Part shown: positions 1 through 10,180 of the stretch, in pieces | Layout: each line of letters starts with the position of its first letter | Position numbering within the stretch: the stretch's first letter is position 1 | NCBI GenBank assembly: GCA_963832725.1 | Contig: CAWHVG010000002.1 | Coordinates: 1,364,001 to 1,428,000 of the forward strand | Source: JAEZBP01 sp963832725 | Lineage (GTDB): Bacteria > Myxococcota_A > Polyangia > Polyangiales > Sandaracinaceae | DNA length: 64,000 bases | Direction: 5' to 3' | The notes under the pieces: generated by a model | Told to the model about the DNA's origin: nothing | What the model saw: only the letters and a program-made list of their open reading frames with translations | The model's database searches: none | Position numbers and translations under genes: made by a program

Positions 1-1332
1 GCCGTCGGCCGGCAGGAAGCGGGCTTCGCCGACCCGGACCGCCGCTACGTCGATGCTGGCGGCGCGGCGGAGGAGCGTTTGGATGGCGGCGAGCTGGGCG
101 TCGTCGCCGGTCGCGCCGGCGAGGGCGGTGTGCGCGCCCGGAAAACGATGGCTGTGGACCTGGCCGTGGTCGTCGGCGGCGAGGTCACCACGGCGCGCGT
201 CGTCGGCGGGCATGTGGCAGCCCTGGCAGTTGGCCCGCTCGACCGGCTCGTCGAGGCGCGCGGCCGTGCTCCCCGCGTAACGCGAGCGCCGCCACGCGCT
301 CAGCTCGTCCACGGCGTCGAGGTGCTGCGCGTTGCCCATCGCCGGGCCGACGAACCCGCGGTGGCAGGCGCCGCAGAGCTCGGAGGTGCGGAGCGGGTCC
401 GGCGCCAGCGCCTCGACGTGCTCGCGGATCGACAGCGGGTTGCCCGGGTCCGGCAGGTGGACCGCGCGGGTGCTCAGCGTGTAGCTGGCAGAGCCGTCGG
501 CGCGGACCTCGCGGATGCCGTGACAGACCATGCAGGTGACGCCGGCGTGCGCGCGCGGATCGTCGGGCGCCACGGGCTGGTCCGCCTCGCCCGCCACCAG
601 GAGCACCGGATCGTGGCAGCCCGCGCAGAAGCGGCCGCGCTCGCCGCCCGCGTGCTCGCGGAAGGAGTCGACGGCCTGGCGGTACCAAGGGTTGTCCATG
701 CTGGCCCGCGCGTGGGGGCTGGCGCGCCAGCTCTCGACGATGTCGGCGTGGCATTGGGCGCAGCGCTCGACGTCGGCGAGCTGCTCGACGTCGCGCGGGT
801 CGCCTTCGAAGAGCCGGAGCTGGGTTTCGGGAAAGAGGCCGCCGCTCGAGGGCAGCACGGCGGTCGACGCTCCGGTCGAGCCGTGCATCCCGTCGTGCGC
901 TTCGCCACCCCGCATCGCGTCGTCGTGCGAGGCGTGCATCCCGCCGTGACGTTCGCGGTCGTGCATCGGTGGGTGAGCGTCGCCGCCGCGCGTGGCGGCA
1001 GCGTGCGTTCCATCGGCTTGCGTCGAGCGGTGAGCGGTGCCCGCGTGCATTTCGCCGTCGTGCATGCCGCGATGACTCGTGTTGCCGTCGTGTGAGCCGA
1101 TTGGAGCCGCGCCGTCGTGCATCCCTTCGCGGCTCGAGCGCGGGCGGGCTCCGGTTCGCGTCGCGCGCGAGTCGCTTCGCTGGGCGCGGGCGGTGCTGGA
1201 GAGCTCGCAGCCGGTGGCCGAGAGGGCCAGGGGCATGGCCAGGGCGAGCGCCGCGAGCGCGCGGCTCGCGAGGCAGACGCCGGTTGCGCGCCGCCTCTCG
1301 AAGCTCGGTGCTCGCTCGCTCGCCTGCATCAT
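1..1332 (-). CDS. Multiheme c-type cytochrome lipoprotein with His/Met-rich repeats (partial, runs off left edge)
   Basis: The frame stays open from an ATG pair at 1332/1329 to base 1, so the C-terminus lies outside the window; at least 444 residues are present. Five CXXCH heme-binding motifs are visible (CAQCH, CAGCH, CMVCH, CGACH, CQGCH), starting about 180 residues in. The N-terminus has a hydrophobic stretch ending in ATGC, which fits a lipobox, so the protein is probably exported and lipid-anchored. Between lipobox and first heme lies a segment of repeated MHDG/SHDG/MHAS words rich in His, Met, Asp and Gly that looks metal-binding. Likely an electron-transfer protein; the redox partner is unknown. 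The opposite strand is also open but lacks any motif. Heme count could rise beyond the window edge. Confidence 0.8.
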   Translation of the reverse strand, partial: MMQASERAPSFERRRATGVCLASRALAALALAMPLALSATGCELSSTARAQRSDSRATRTGARPRSSREGMHDGAAPIGSHDGNTSHRGMHDGEMHAGTAHRSTQADGTHAAATRGGDAHPPMHDRERHGGMHASHDDAMRGGEAHDGMHGSTGASTAVLPSSGGLFPETQLRLFEGDPRDVEQLADVERCAQCHADIVESWRASPHARASMDNPWYRQAVDSFREHAGGERGRFCAGCHDPVLLVAGEADQPVAPDDPRAHAGVTCMVCHGIREVRADGSASYTLSTRAVHLPDPGNPLSIREHVEALAPDPLRTSELCGACHRGFVGPAMGNAQHLDAVDELSAWRRSRYAGSTAARLDEPVERANCQGCHMPADDARRGDLAADDHGQVHSHRFPGAHTALAGATGDDAQLAAIQTLLRRAASIDVAAVRVGEARFLPADG

Positions 1333-1375
1333 CCCGGTCGTTTCTGGACGTCCCACGCCTGTGAAAGTTCTCGCG

Positions 1376-2959
1376 TCAGCGCCGCCGCCGCAGCGCCCAT
1401 CCGGCCAGCAGGGTGCCGAAAGCGAGCGCGACGCCGGCCGGCGCGCGGCCGTGGCCGACCGTGCGGCCGACGGAGCAACCGGCGAGGCTCGCCGACGCGG
1501 TCACGGGCGCGGGTGCCGGGTCGTCTCGCCAGCGCGCCTGGCTCGGGAGGGTCGCCGCCTCCTTGCGCGCGCCGCCACGGCGGTGGTGACGCCGCCGGCG
1601 GAGCTCCGGGATCGGCCGCCGGAGGTAGTGGTTCAGGTTCACGTTGCGCCGCGACTGCTGCGAGAGATCGAGCGCGGGTCGCGGCGGCGGCTCTCCTCCG
1701 CCGGGCGGACCGCCCCAGACGCCCCGCCGCGGGTGCTCGCAGGTGACGGCCCCCGCCCAGCGGTGGAGGATCGCGTAGCGGCCCTGGAAGTTGTTCACGC
1801 CGCTCGGCTGGACCTCGCGCTCCATGCGCCCGCGCGCATCCGGGATGCCGCGCCCGCCGACCACCGGCGGCGCTGCGCGGAAGACGAGATCCTCGTCGAG
1901 CCCGTCGCGGTCGTAGCGGTGATGGAGGCGCGTCAGCGTCCAGGAGCCGGGATAGGTCATGCCGGGCCCGCCGCCGACCACGTCGCCGCCGAGGGTGGCG
2001 ATGTCGCTCGGCGTCAGCGTCGGTCCCGGGCAGGGATTGCAGGAGCCCGCCTGCCATGCGTACTCGGTGACGACCGCGTTCGGGTGGGCTTCGCGAGTGG
2101 CGTCGAAGAGCGACGCGTAGAACTGGCCGAACTGCCCGCCGGCGGCAGGCCGGACCTCGATGTTGGTCGGCACGAACGCGTTCGGATAGTTCGCCATCTC
2201 GTAGCGCTGGTTCGGCGCGAGGATGTGGACGATCAGATCCTGCGTGCCGGCGCTGTTGATGAGACCGAGCCGGACCGGAAGGCTGAAGGTGTCGGTGTCG
2301 TAGTGGACGCGGAGCGGCGAGAGCACCGCGCGGCCGTTCTGGAAGGTGACGCGGGAAGGGTCGACGCGCGCCACGAAGAACTTGGTGCCCGCCTGCACAT
2401 AGGGGCGGAGCGCCGGCTCGGCGTTGGCGGGGATGTGGTAGCCCTCCTGCCGCAGCCAGGTGTCGAGGCCCGAAGAGTCCGCGGCGCTGAGGATGACGAT
2501 GTCGTACTCGCCGACCGTGAACTGCGCCTCGATCCGCACGCCGAGGCCCCCGCCTGCCCTGCCGGTCGGCGCTGCGGCGGAGCTCGGGACCATCGCCCCT
2601 CGCCGGTACCTCCGCTGGGGCAGAATGGGCGCGCAAGGATCGCGCTCCCAGTACTCGACCAGGCGCGGCGCCGCGAGGCGATCGATGCGCTGGAAGACGC
2701 CGCGGTCGAGGGTGCGCACGTCGTCCTGTTGCAGGACCACCGGCACCGGCACGACCATCGCGAAGCGCTCGGGTGGCCCCTCGTAGCTGTTCTGCATGGA
2801 GAGGACGGTGCGGGTGCCGCTCCGCATCATCACCACCATGGTCGCGTCGTTGTAGAGCGAGCTCTCCGCTCCTCCCACGTAGAAGCCGCAGAACGCGTGC
2901 GCGGCGCCCGGCGCGAAGAGCGCACCGACGACGGCCAAGAACCCCAGCGAGCGTTTCAT
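1376..2959 (-). CDS. DUF2330 protein with signal peptide and MYXO-CTERM tail
   Basis: This is a 527-residue secreted protein of the DUF2330 family. A signal peptide (about residues 1-22, ending AAHA) is followed directly by the family-typical start FCGFYVGG. The C-terminus has Gly-Cys-Ser near residue 495, a hydrophobic helix and a final RRRR, which is the pattern of the MYXO-CTERM sorting signal that myxosortases process in Myxococcota. I chose the ATG at 2959 because GGGAGG sits upstream at good spacing; an in-frame ATG 18 bases upstream is less likely. The protein is expected on the cell surface. Its molecular function is not known. Confidence 0.85.
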   Translation of the reverse strand: MKRSLGFLAVVGALFAPGAAHAFCGFYVGGAESSLYNDATMVVMMRSGTRTVLSMQNSYEGPPERFAMVVPVPVVLQQDDVRTLDRGVFQRIDRLAAPRLVEYWERDPCAPILPQRRYRRGAMVPSSAAAPTGRAGGGLGVRIEAQFTVGEYDIVILSAADSSGLDTWLRQEGYHIPANAEPALRPYVQAGTKFFVARVDPSRVTFQNGRAVLSPLRVHYDTDTFSLPVRLGLINSAGTQDLIVHILAPNQRYEMANYPNAFVPTNIEVRPAAGGQFGQFYASLFDATREAHPNAVVTEYAWQAGSCNPCPGPTLTPSDIATLGGDVVGGGPGMTYPGSWTLTRLHHRYDRDGLDEDLVFRAAPPVVGGRGIPDARGRMEREVQPSGVNNFQGRYAILHRWAGAVTCEHPRRGVWGGPPGGGEPPPRPALDLSQQSRRNVNLNHYLRRPIPELRRRRHHRRGGARKEAATLPSQARWRDDPAPAPVTASASLAGCSVGRTVGHGRAPAGVALAFGTLLAGWALRRRR

Positions 2960-3337
2960 CCCCAACCTCCCTTGCATCGAGTCTCCCCCAACCACGTGCC
3001 CGCGTGGGCGCCAAACGTGACCGCGACGGCGAGCTTTTTCTCGGAGCGAGGAAGCGCTCGCGGCGTCGGGAGAACGAGACACGGTCGGGCGCCTCAGGCT
3101 TGGGCGTGCCGCGCCGCCGTGACGGCTCGCCGCCGTGGAAGAGCTGCGCGGCGTGTCGATGCTCGCCTTCCGCCGTCACTCTTCGCGCTCGCCGCGCCGG
3201 CCCCACGTCCTGCGCGGCGACCGGCGGACCGAACCAATCGCCGTCGGGCGAGCGGCGGTCCCTTCTTCGCGCCTCCGAGGCCTGCGCGAGAGCCGTCACT
3301 GGCCCGCTCGCGCACCCGGTCTATCATCGGCGCCTGC

Positions 3338-5069
3338 ATGCCTTCTCATCGTCTGCCGCTCGTCTTCGCCGTTCTCGTCGCGCTCGGTTGTGGGAGCGCG
3401 CCGCCGCCCGAGCCGGCTACGCCGGCCGCCCCGGAGTCCGAGGCGCCCGAAGCGGAGGCCTCCCCCGCCGAGCCGGTGACCATCACCGTGATCGGTACCA
3501 ACGATCTGCACGGCCACGTGCGGGCGTTGCCGATGCTGGCCGGCTACCTGCGCGTCCTGCGCGAGGAGCGCCAGGGCGACGGCGGCGTGGTGCTGATCGA
3601 CGGCGGCGATCTCTTCCAGGGCACGCTGGAGTCGAACCTGCTCGAGGGCGCGCCGGTGATCACGGCGTACGGCTTGCTCGGCTACGACGCGGCCGCCATC
3701 GGCAACCACGAGTTCGACTACGGACCGGTCGGTGAGCGCGTCACGGCGGCGTCGCCCGACGACGACCCGCGCGGCGCGCTCCTGGCTCGGGCGCGGCAGG
3801 CCGATTTCCCGCTCTTGAGCGCCAACCTGCTGCGCGCCGACGACGGCGAGCACGTCCGCTGGGATCACGTGGTGCCCTCGGTGCTCTTCGAACGCGCGGG
3901 CGTCCAGATCGGCGTCATCGGCGTCACCACCGAGGACACGCTGACGACGACCATCGCCGCTAACGTGCGCGACCTCCGCATGGAGCCGCTCGCCGAGGCC
4001 ATCGCGCAGGAGGCCGCCTCGCTCCGGGCGCGCGGCGCCGACGTGGTCCTGGTCGCGGCCCACGCCGGCGGGATGTGCGATCGCTTCGACGATCCGACAC
4101 GATCTCTCTGCCTGCCAGTCGGATCAGGAGATCTTCCACGTCGCGGAGGCCCTGCCGGAGGGGGCGGTCGACGTCATCGTGGCCGGTCACACCCACGCTG
4201 GCGTCGCGCACATCGTCCACGGGATCCCGATCGTCGAGTCGTACGCCTACGGACGCGCGTTCGGCCGGGTGGATCTGCGGGTCGATCCAACGCGCGGCGT
4301 GATCGAGGCGCTGCCGCAGCCGCCGCACAACCTCTGCCAGAGCGGCTCGTTCGCGGCCGGTGACTGCGAGCCTGGCGAGTACGACGGGCACCCCATCGAG
4401 CCGGACGCGCGGGTGGCCGAGGCGCTCCAGCCCGCGATCGACAACGCCCGCTCGCTCCGGGAGCGCTCACTCGGCGTCGTGCTCGAGAGCGCGATCACCC
4501 GCTCGCGCGAAGAGGAGTGCGCGCTCGGGAACCTCTTCACCGATCTGATGCGCGCGGCGCGGCCGGACGCGGACGTCGCGTTGACGAACGGCGGTGGGCT
4601 GCGAGCGGATCTCCCCGAGGGCGAGCTGACCTACGGCGCGCTCTACCAGGCGTCGCCCTTCGACAATCGCTTCGCGCTCATCCGCCTGAGCGTGGAAGAG
4701 CTCGCCCACGTCCTCGCCGACTCGCTGGAGCGGACGGGCAGCTTCTTCTCGGTCAGCGGCGTGCAAGCGGAGGCCTCCTGCGACGACGGCGAGCTCAGCG
4801 TGCGCGTGCTCGACGAGCGAGGGCGTCCGCTCCGTCCCAACCGCATGCTGACGCTGCTGACCACCGATTTTCTGGCCACCGGCGGCGATGGAGCGCTCGG
4901 CGCGCTGGGCGAGGATCGCGTGACGCTCGAGGACGGTGAAGCGGTGCGTGATGCGATGGCCGAAGCGCTCACCGAGCGGGGCGGGCACCTGCGCGCGCTC
5001 TCGCTCTTCGATCCCGAGCATCCGCGCGTCCGCTTTCCGGGCCCACGGCCCGTGCACTGCCCCGAGTAG
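3338..5069 (+). CDS. UshA-type 5'-nucleotidase/metallophosphatase lipoprotein, frameshifted
   Basis: After correcting one extra base near 4096 this encodes about 576 residues. The N-terminus is a lipoprotein signal ending ALGC, followed by a Pro/Glu/Ala-rich linker. The metallophosphoesterase domain shows TNDLHGH, DGGDLFQG, GNHEFD and, after the shift, GHTHAG. The 5'-nucleotidase C-terminal domain shows TNGGGLRADLPEG and YQASPFDN. The family hydrolyses nucleotides or related phosphate esters outside the cytoplasm. Reading continues in the next frame through DLSACQSDQE if one A is removed from the CCGACACG stretch, which implies a one-base insertion. No operon partner is evident. Confidence 0.85.
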
Positions 5070-5156
5070 CGCGCTCGCGCGCCGAGTGAAGTGACGGTTC
5101 GCGCGACTCGCACGACCACCCGGAACGGAGCTCGGCGCGTGGATCCTGGCCGTGCG

Positions 5157-5792
5157 TCAGAGCAGCGCCAAGAGCTCGTCGGGCTCGCCGATCAGATGCG
5201 TCGCGCCGGCCTCTTTCAGCTCCTCGGCTGGGCGCATGCCCCAGCGGACGCCGATCGGGATCATGCCGGCGGCGAGCGCGGTGCCGACGTCGGTCTGGGT
5301 GTCGCCGACGAAGAGGATCGACGCGGGCGCGAGGTGGAGCGCTTCTGCGATCTCGAGCGCGCTCGTCGGGTCGGGCTTGCGCGGGTAGTCCGGACGGTCG
5401 CCGACGATCCGTAGGAAGGGGTGATCCGGAAAGAGCGCGCGGACGACCTCTTCCGTCGCCTCGTGCGGCTTGTTGCTCAAGACGGCCGTGGGCACGCCGC
5501 GGCGCGCCAGCTCCGCCAGCAGCGCCTCCACGCCCGGGAAGGGGCGAGTGCGGCCCAACAAGTGCGCGAAGTAGCGCGCGCGGAAAGCCTCCAGCACCTC
5601 GTCCTCGCGGTCGATCCGGTCGCCGAGCGCGCGCTGCACGAGCATGCGCGCACCTTCGCCGACGAAGCGCGCGTAGGCCGCCTCGTCGTGGCCGGGCAGA
5701 CCGCGCTCGCGGAGCACGTGCTCCATCGCTGCCGCGATGTCCCGGAGCGTGTCGGCCAGGGTGCCGTCGAGGTCGAAGATGACGCCGCGCAT
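5157..5792 (-). CDS. HAD-superfamily phosphatase, phosphoglycolate phosphatase-like
   Basis: A 211-residue HAD hydrolase. Motif I FDLDGT has its nucleophile Asp at residue 7. Motif II is the SNKP region, the conserved Lys precedes DPTSALE, and motif IV is GDTQTDV. The cap is alpha-helical and sits between motifs I and II (FVGEGARMLVQRAL), as in the Gph/PGP branch. It probably dephosphorylates 2-phosphoglycolate or a similar small phosphate ester, but HAD substrates are hard to assign from sequence. It is convergent with the nucleotidase gene and transcribed away from the MopE-like lipoprotein gene. Confidence 0.85.
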   Translation of the reverse strand: MRGVIFDLDGTLADTLRDIAAAMEHVLRERGLPGHDEAAYARFVGEGARMLVQRALGDRIDREDEVLEAFRARYFAHLLGRTRPFPGVEALLAELARRGVPTAVLSNKPHEATEEVVRALFPDHPFLRIVGDRPDYPRKPDPTSALEIAEALHLAPASILFVGDTQTDVGTALAAGMIPIGVRWGMRPAEELKEAGATHLIGEPDELLALL

Positions 5793-5875
5793 GGTCCGGC
5801 AGGGTAGCGCCCGTCACGACGTTCGCAGGCCGATTCATGGTAAGGTGACCAATCATTCATCGTCGAGGTCGGGTC

Positions 5876-8057
5876 GTGTATTCTCGGAAGCATCTTTCTT
5901 CGTTGCTGGTCGTCTCCTCTCTGCTCGCGCTCGCCGGCTGCGCCTCCGGCGGCGGGGCGGAGGATGCCGGCGGCGGCCCCGGCCACGACGCCGGGCACCA
6001 GCAGACGATGGACGCGTCGGCGCCCGACGACGCCGCGCCTCCCGAGGACGCCGCGACCTCCGACGACGCAGCCATCCCCTCGGACGCCATGATCCCGATG
6101 CCCGACGCCAGCGCGGGCGACGCGAGCGCGGGCGATGGGGGCGCCAGCGACGGCGGCGTGGACGCGTCCGTCGACGCCGGCCCCTGCCCGCTCGACATGG
6201 ACGGCGACGGAGCGATCTCGATGATCTGCCCGGGCGGGACCGACTGCGACGACTCCGACCCGAACGTGCATCCGGGCGCGACGGAGACCTGCAACGGCGT
6301 GGACGACGACTGCAGCGGCACGGCCGACGACGGCCCGAGCATGGAGTGCGCGCTGGGCTCGAGCGGCTTCGCCTGCACGACGAGCTGCGGGACCGACGGC
6401 ACCCAGGACTGCACCGACACCTGCACCGTCGGTCCCTGCACCGCGCCCGAGGTCTGCAACGGCTGCGACGACGACGGGAACGGCACGGCGGACGACACCT
6501 TCGCCTGCGTCCAGGGCTCCAGCGAGTCGTGCACCACGAGCTGCGGGACGACCGGGATGCAGCTCTGCGACAGCACCTGTGCGTTGGGGGCCTGCATGCC
6601 GCCGGCCGAGATCTGCAACGGGATGGACGACGACTGCAACGGCACGGCGGACGACACCTTCGCGTGCGTCCAGGGCTCGAGCCAGTCGTGCACCACGAGC
6701 TGCGGCAGCACCGGAATGCAGACCTGTGACAGCACGTGCGCGCTGGGCACCTGCATGCCGCCGGCCGAGGTCTGCAACGGGGTCGACGACGACTGCAACG
6801 GAACATGCGACGACGGCTTCGGCTGCTGCGCGGGGACGAGCGCGAGCTGCACCGTCAGCGCCTGCATGGGAACCCAGGTCTGCACCGGCTCCTGCACGGT
6901 CGGCACCTGCAATCTCGGCGCCGCGCCGGGCAACGACAGCTGTGGCGGGGCCACGGTGATCGAGCGCGTCGGGCTCGTTCGCGTACACCACCTGCGGAGC
7001 GACGGGGAGCTTCAGCGCGAGCTGCGGCGGCGGCGCCAGCGCGCCGGACGTCGCGTTCCAGCTCACGCTCGCCAACCGCTCCGACGTGGTGCTCGAGACG
7101 ACCGGCGCGAGCTACGACACGGTCCTCCACCTGCACTCCGGGAGCTGCGCCGGCACCGAGGTCGTCTGCGACGACGACAGCGGGTCGGGCACGCTCTCGC
7201 GCATCACCACGACGCTCGACGCAGGCACCTACTACGTGATCGTCGACGGCTTCGGGAGCACCAATCAGGGCGCCGGTACGCTGCAGGCCACCATCACCCC
7301 CGCCAACGACGCGTGCACGGCGGCGACGCCGATCACCTTGAGCGCCGGGACCACGACCGTGACCGGCTCCACCACCGCCGCCAGCAACACGACCGGCTCG
7401 TGCTCGGGCGCCGCGGACGTTTGGTACTCGTTCACCTTGAGCCGGACCGAGGTGGTCTCCATCGACACCTTCGGCTCGAGCTACGACACATACATCGGCA
7501 TGCGCGACGGCGCGTGCACGGGCGCCAACGTCTCTTGCACGGACGACGCCTGCCGGACCGCGCAGAGCCGGATCGTCCGCACGCTCGGCGCCGGCACCCA
7601 CTACGTGATGGTCGAGGGCTTCAGCACGAGCACCGGCAACTTCACGCTGAACATTCAGCACCTGCCGGTCGGGAACGACGGAACGGCGACCGCGCTGCCC
7701 GCGGGAGCCTCCACCCAGAACGGCAGCACGTCCGGCACGGGCGTCATCGACGACTGCCGCACGGGGACGGCGCCCGAGCACATGTACTACTGGGCGCAGT
7801 GCCCGAGCGACACGGGCGGCACGTTCAGCGCCAACACCTGCAACACCACCACGAACTACGACACCGCGATCTACCTGTGGAGCGGCGCGACGGGCGGCAG
7901 CCTCGTCTGCAACGACGACGACTCGAGCTGCTCGGCGAGCTCCCTCCGCTCCAGCATCTCGACGACCGTGGCGGCCGGCGCGGGCCTCTTCGGCTTCTAC
8001 GTCGACGGCTTCTCGACGTACGGCGGCACCTACAGCGCGTCCATCACGCGCCCGTAG
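5876..8057 (+). CDS. MopE-like Asp/Cys-repeat lipoprotein with C-terminal PPC-type modules, frameshifted
   Basis: Corrected length is about 726 residues. The lipoprotein signal ends LAGC, followed by an Asp/Ala-rich low-complexity linker to about residue 100. Then come putative metal-binding repeats of the MopE type (DMDGDG, DCDDSDPNVHPG, and four CNGxDDDxxG units). The second unit reads CNGCDDDGNG, so Cys and Gly have swapped places. The C-terminal half holds repeated beta modules beginning NDSCGGA/NDACTAA that resemble pre-peptidase C-terminal domains. One extra G at 6962, immediately after GATC, breaks the frame; without it the text reads VISASGSFAYTTC. Probably surface-exposed and Ca-binding. 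There is no enzymatic domain. Confidence 0.75.
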
Positions 8058-8275
8058 CGCGCGACTTCGTTCGAAGTCGTCGGGGCGAGTGCGGGCGACC
8101 CCCGTCTGGCGCTCCGGGGTCGGGGCGGGGGTCCGCCGCTCGGCGCGTTCCAGCCCGTCGCAACGGACCAATCGTGCTCTCGGGCGCTTTTGACGCTCGC
8201 CGGGTTGCCACTGACACTGAGAGCGAGCCCGGCGGCTCACGCGCGCCGCGGCGGGTTCGCACGGAGGGGGCAACG

Positions 8276-9241
8276 ATGACGGTCACGCGAGAGGATCTCG
8301 AGCGGCACCTTGCGATGCTCGCCGCCCGAACGGGGGATCCGCGGGCGGGGATCTACGGCCCGGGCTCGCTCTCGTGGGAGGTCAATCGGGAGAGCGTGAT
8401 CATGCTCGGCGGCGGTTGCGCTGCGCTCCTGCAGCTCGCGCATCCCTTCGTGGCCCACGCGGTGGACCAGCACAGCGCCACGCGAAGCAATCCGGTCGGC
8501 CGCTTCTCCCGCACCTTCATGAACGTCTTCGCCATGGTCTTCGGCGACCTGGACCACGCGCTCGAGGCGGCGCGGCGAGTGCACGACGTGCATCAGCGCA
8601 TCCGGGGTCGCATCAAGGAGGACGTCGGCGCGTTCGCGCGCGGCGACCGCTATCTCGCCAACGACGAAGAGGCGCTCCTCTGGGTGCACGCGACCCTCTT
8701 GGCCACCGCGCTCGACGTCTACGAGCGGCTGGTGCGGGTGCTCTCGGACGACGAGCGCGAGCGCTACTACGCCGAGTCGAAGCTCTTCGCCTACCTCTTC
8801 GGGATCCCCGACTCGGTGCTGCCGTCGACCTACCGCGCGTTCGCGCGCTACTACGCGGAGACCATCGCCAGCGACACAATCGCCGTCGGCGCGCCCGCGG
8901 CCGAGATGCGGCGCTTTCTCTTCCGACCACCGACGCCCGCCCACGCGCCCCTCACCGCTTGGTTCGAGGTGTTCACCGCCGGGCTCTTGCCCCCGAAGCT
9001 GCGGGATCGATTCGGGCTCTCTTTCGGCCGAATCGAGCGCGAGGTCTTCGCACGCTCCGTCGCCGCGCTGAGGGCCGGTCATCGCTTCGTCCCCAGGCGA
9101 CTTCGCTACTTCCCGGCCTACGTGGAGGCCGAGCGCCGCCTGGCGGGCAAGCGCGAGCGCGATCCGCTCGGCAGGCTCATCGAGCGCGTCGCGCTCAAGA
9201 GCCTCGAGCCCTCGAGGATCTTCCGCTCGCGCGAAGCCTGA
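8276..9241 (+). CDS. DUF2236 (MpaB/rubber-oxygenase-like) oxygenase family protein
   Basis: A 321-residue protein with the DUF2236 pattern: WEVNRESVIMLGGGCAALLQLAHPFVA near the N-terminus, then paired His residues (AHAVDQHS), WVHATLL near residue 135, and a C-terminal FPAYVEAE. Family members include latex-clearing and MpaB-type oxygenases, where conserved His residues bind heme. The substrate here is unknown. The ATG at 8276 is preceded by GGAGGGGG at suitable spacing. The same reading frame is open back into the MopE-like gene only because that gene is frameshifted; the two are separate genes about 220 bp apart. Confidence 0.8.
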   Translation: MTVTREDLERHLAMLAARTGDPRAGIYGPGSLSWEVNRESVIMLGGGCAALLQLAHPFVAHAVDQHSATRSNPVGRFSRTFMNVFAMVFGDLDHALEAARRVHDVHQRIRGRIKEDVGAFARGDRYLANDEEALLWVHATLLATALDVYERLVRVLSDDERERYYAESKLFAYLFGIPDSVLPSTYRAFARYYAETIASDTIAVGAPAAEMRRFLFRPPTPAHAPLTAWFEVFTAGLLPPKLRDRFGLSFGRIEREVFARSVAALRAGHRFVPRRLRYFPAYVEAERRLAGKRERDPLGRLIERVALKSLEPSRIFRSREA

Positions 9242-9331
9242 GCCGCGCACGTTCGCCGCCGGAAGAGCGTGCAGCCGAGCCGGCGGGCGTTCTCCACGAT
9301 GCACGTGGACGGGCCGGCGCCCGCCATCCCA

Positions 9332-10180
9332 TCAGATGACGCGGGCCAGCGCCGACTCGACCGAGCTCACGTAGCCGCCGCCGAAGAGGTTCACGTGCAC
9401 CAAGAGCGGGTAGAGCTGGTAGAGCGGGATGCGCGCTTCCCAGTCGTCGGCCAGCGGGTAGGCCTCGTCGTAGGCGGCGAAGCAGCGCTCCGAGAAGCCG
9501 CCGAAGAGCCGCATCATGGCGAGATCCATCTCGCGGTGGCCGCCGTAGACGGCCGGGTCGATCAGCACGGGCGCGCCGTCCTCGCCCACGTGGCAGTTGC
9601 CGCCCCAGAGATCGCCGTGCAGGCGCGCGGGCGGCTCGGCCGGCCCGACCACCTCGTCCATCCGCTCGAAGAGCCGATCGAAGCGTCGGCGCAGCGCACC
9701 GTCGATCTGCCCGCCGGCGCGCTCGAGCTGCGGCGCCAACCGCCTCGCCACGTAGAAGCTCGGCCAGTCCGGCTCGTGGCCGTTGTCCTGCGGGAGGCTG
9801 CCGATGAAGTTGTCCTCCGGCCAGCCGAAGCGGTCGGCGCCCGCACGATGGAGCGCCGCCAGCTCGCACCCGAGCCGCGCTGCGAAGTCGGGCGCCTTCC
9901 GTCCGGGCTCGATCAGCTCGAGCGCCAGGAAGATCTCGCTCGCCGCCAGCACCTCCGGGATGCGTATCGCGTTCGCCTCGGTCAGCCAGGCGAGCCCCGC
10001 CGCCTCCCGCACGAACATCTCGGGCGCCGCGCGATCGTTCGTCTTCACGAAGCAGCGCCGTCCGTCGGCCAGCGACACGCGCCAGGCGTCGTTGATGTCG
10101 CCGCCGCCGAGCGGGCGCGCGTCGCCCACCGCGCTGCCGAGCGCCCGCGCCAGCTCCTCTCGGACGGCCCGCCTCACCAT
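9332..10180 (-). CDS. Fructosamine kinase family protein (protein deglycation)
   Basis: A 282-residue member of the fructosamine/ketosamine-3-kinase family. Visible motifs are LGGGDINDAWRV (phosphate-binding region), CFVKTN (ATP-binding Lys), HGDLWGGN (catalytic loop) and LIDPAVYGGHREMD (metal-binding Asp). The family phosphorylates ketoamines on glycated proteins so that they decompose. Its start overlaps the stop of the upstream phosphatase gene (ATGGTGA), so the two are probably translationally coupled; pairing with a low-molecular-weight tyrosine phosphatase is a common arrangement for this family. Confidence 0.9.
   Translation of the reverse strand: MVRRAVREELARALGSAVGDARPLGGGDINDAWRVSLADGRRCFVKTNDRAAPEMFVREAAGLAWLTEANAIRIPEVLAASEIFLALELIEPGRKAPDFAARLGCELAALHRAGADRFGWPEDNFIGSLPQDNGHEPDWPSFYVARRLAPQLERAGGQIDGALRRRFDRLFERMDEVVGPAEPPARLHGDLWGGNCHVGEDGAPVLIDPAVYGGHREMDLAMMRLFGGFSERCFAAYDEAYPLADDWEARIPLYQLYPLLVHVNLFGGGYVSSVESALARVI

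Noticed and set aside
79..1095. Plus-strand 338-residue protein opposite the cytochrome
   Set aside because: The minus strand has five CXXCH motifs in one frame; the plus frame is its complement and shows no domain.
5857..6954. Minus-strand Ser/Pro-rich protein opposite the MopE-like gene
   Set aside because: The plus strand has a lipobox, Asp/Cys repeats and a coherent frame; the reverse frame is the low-complexity mirror.
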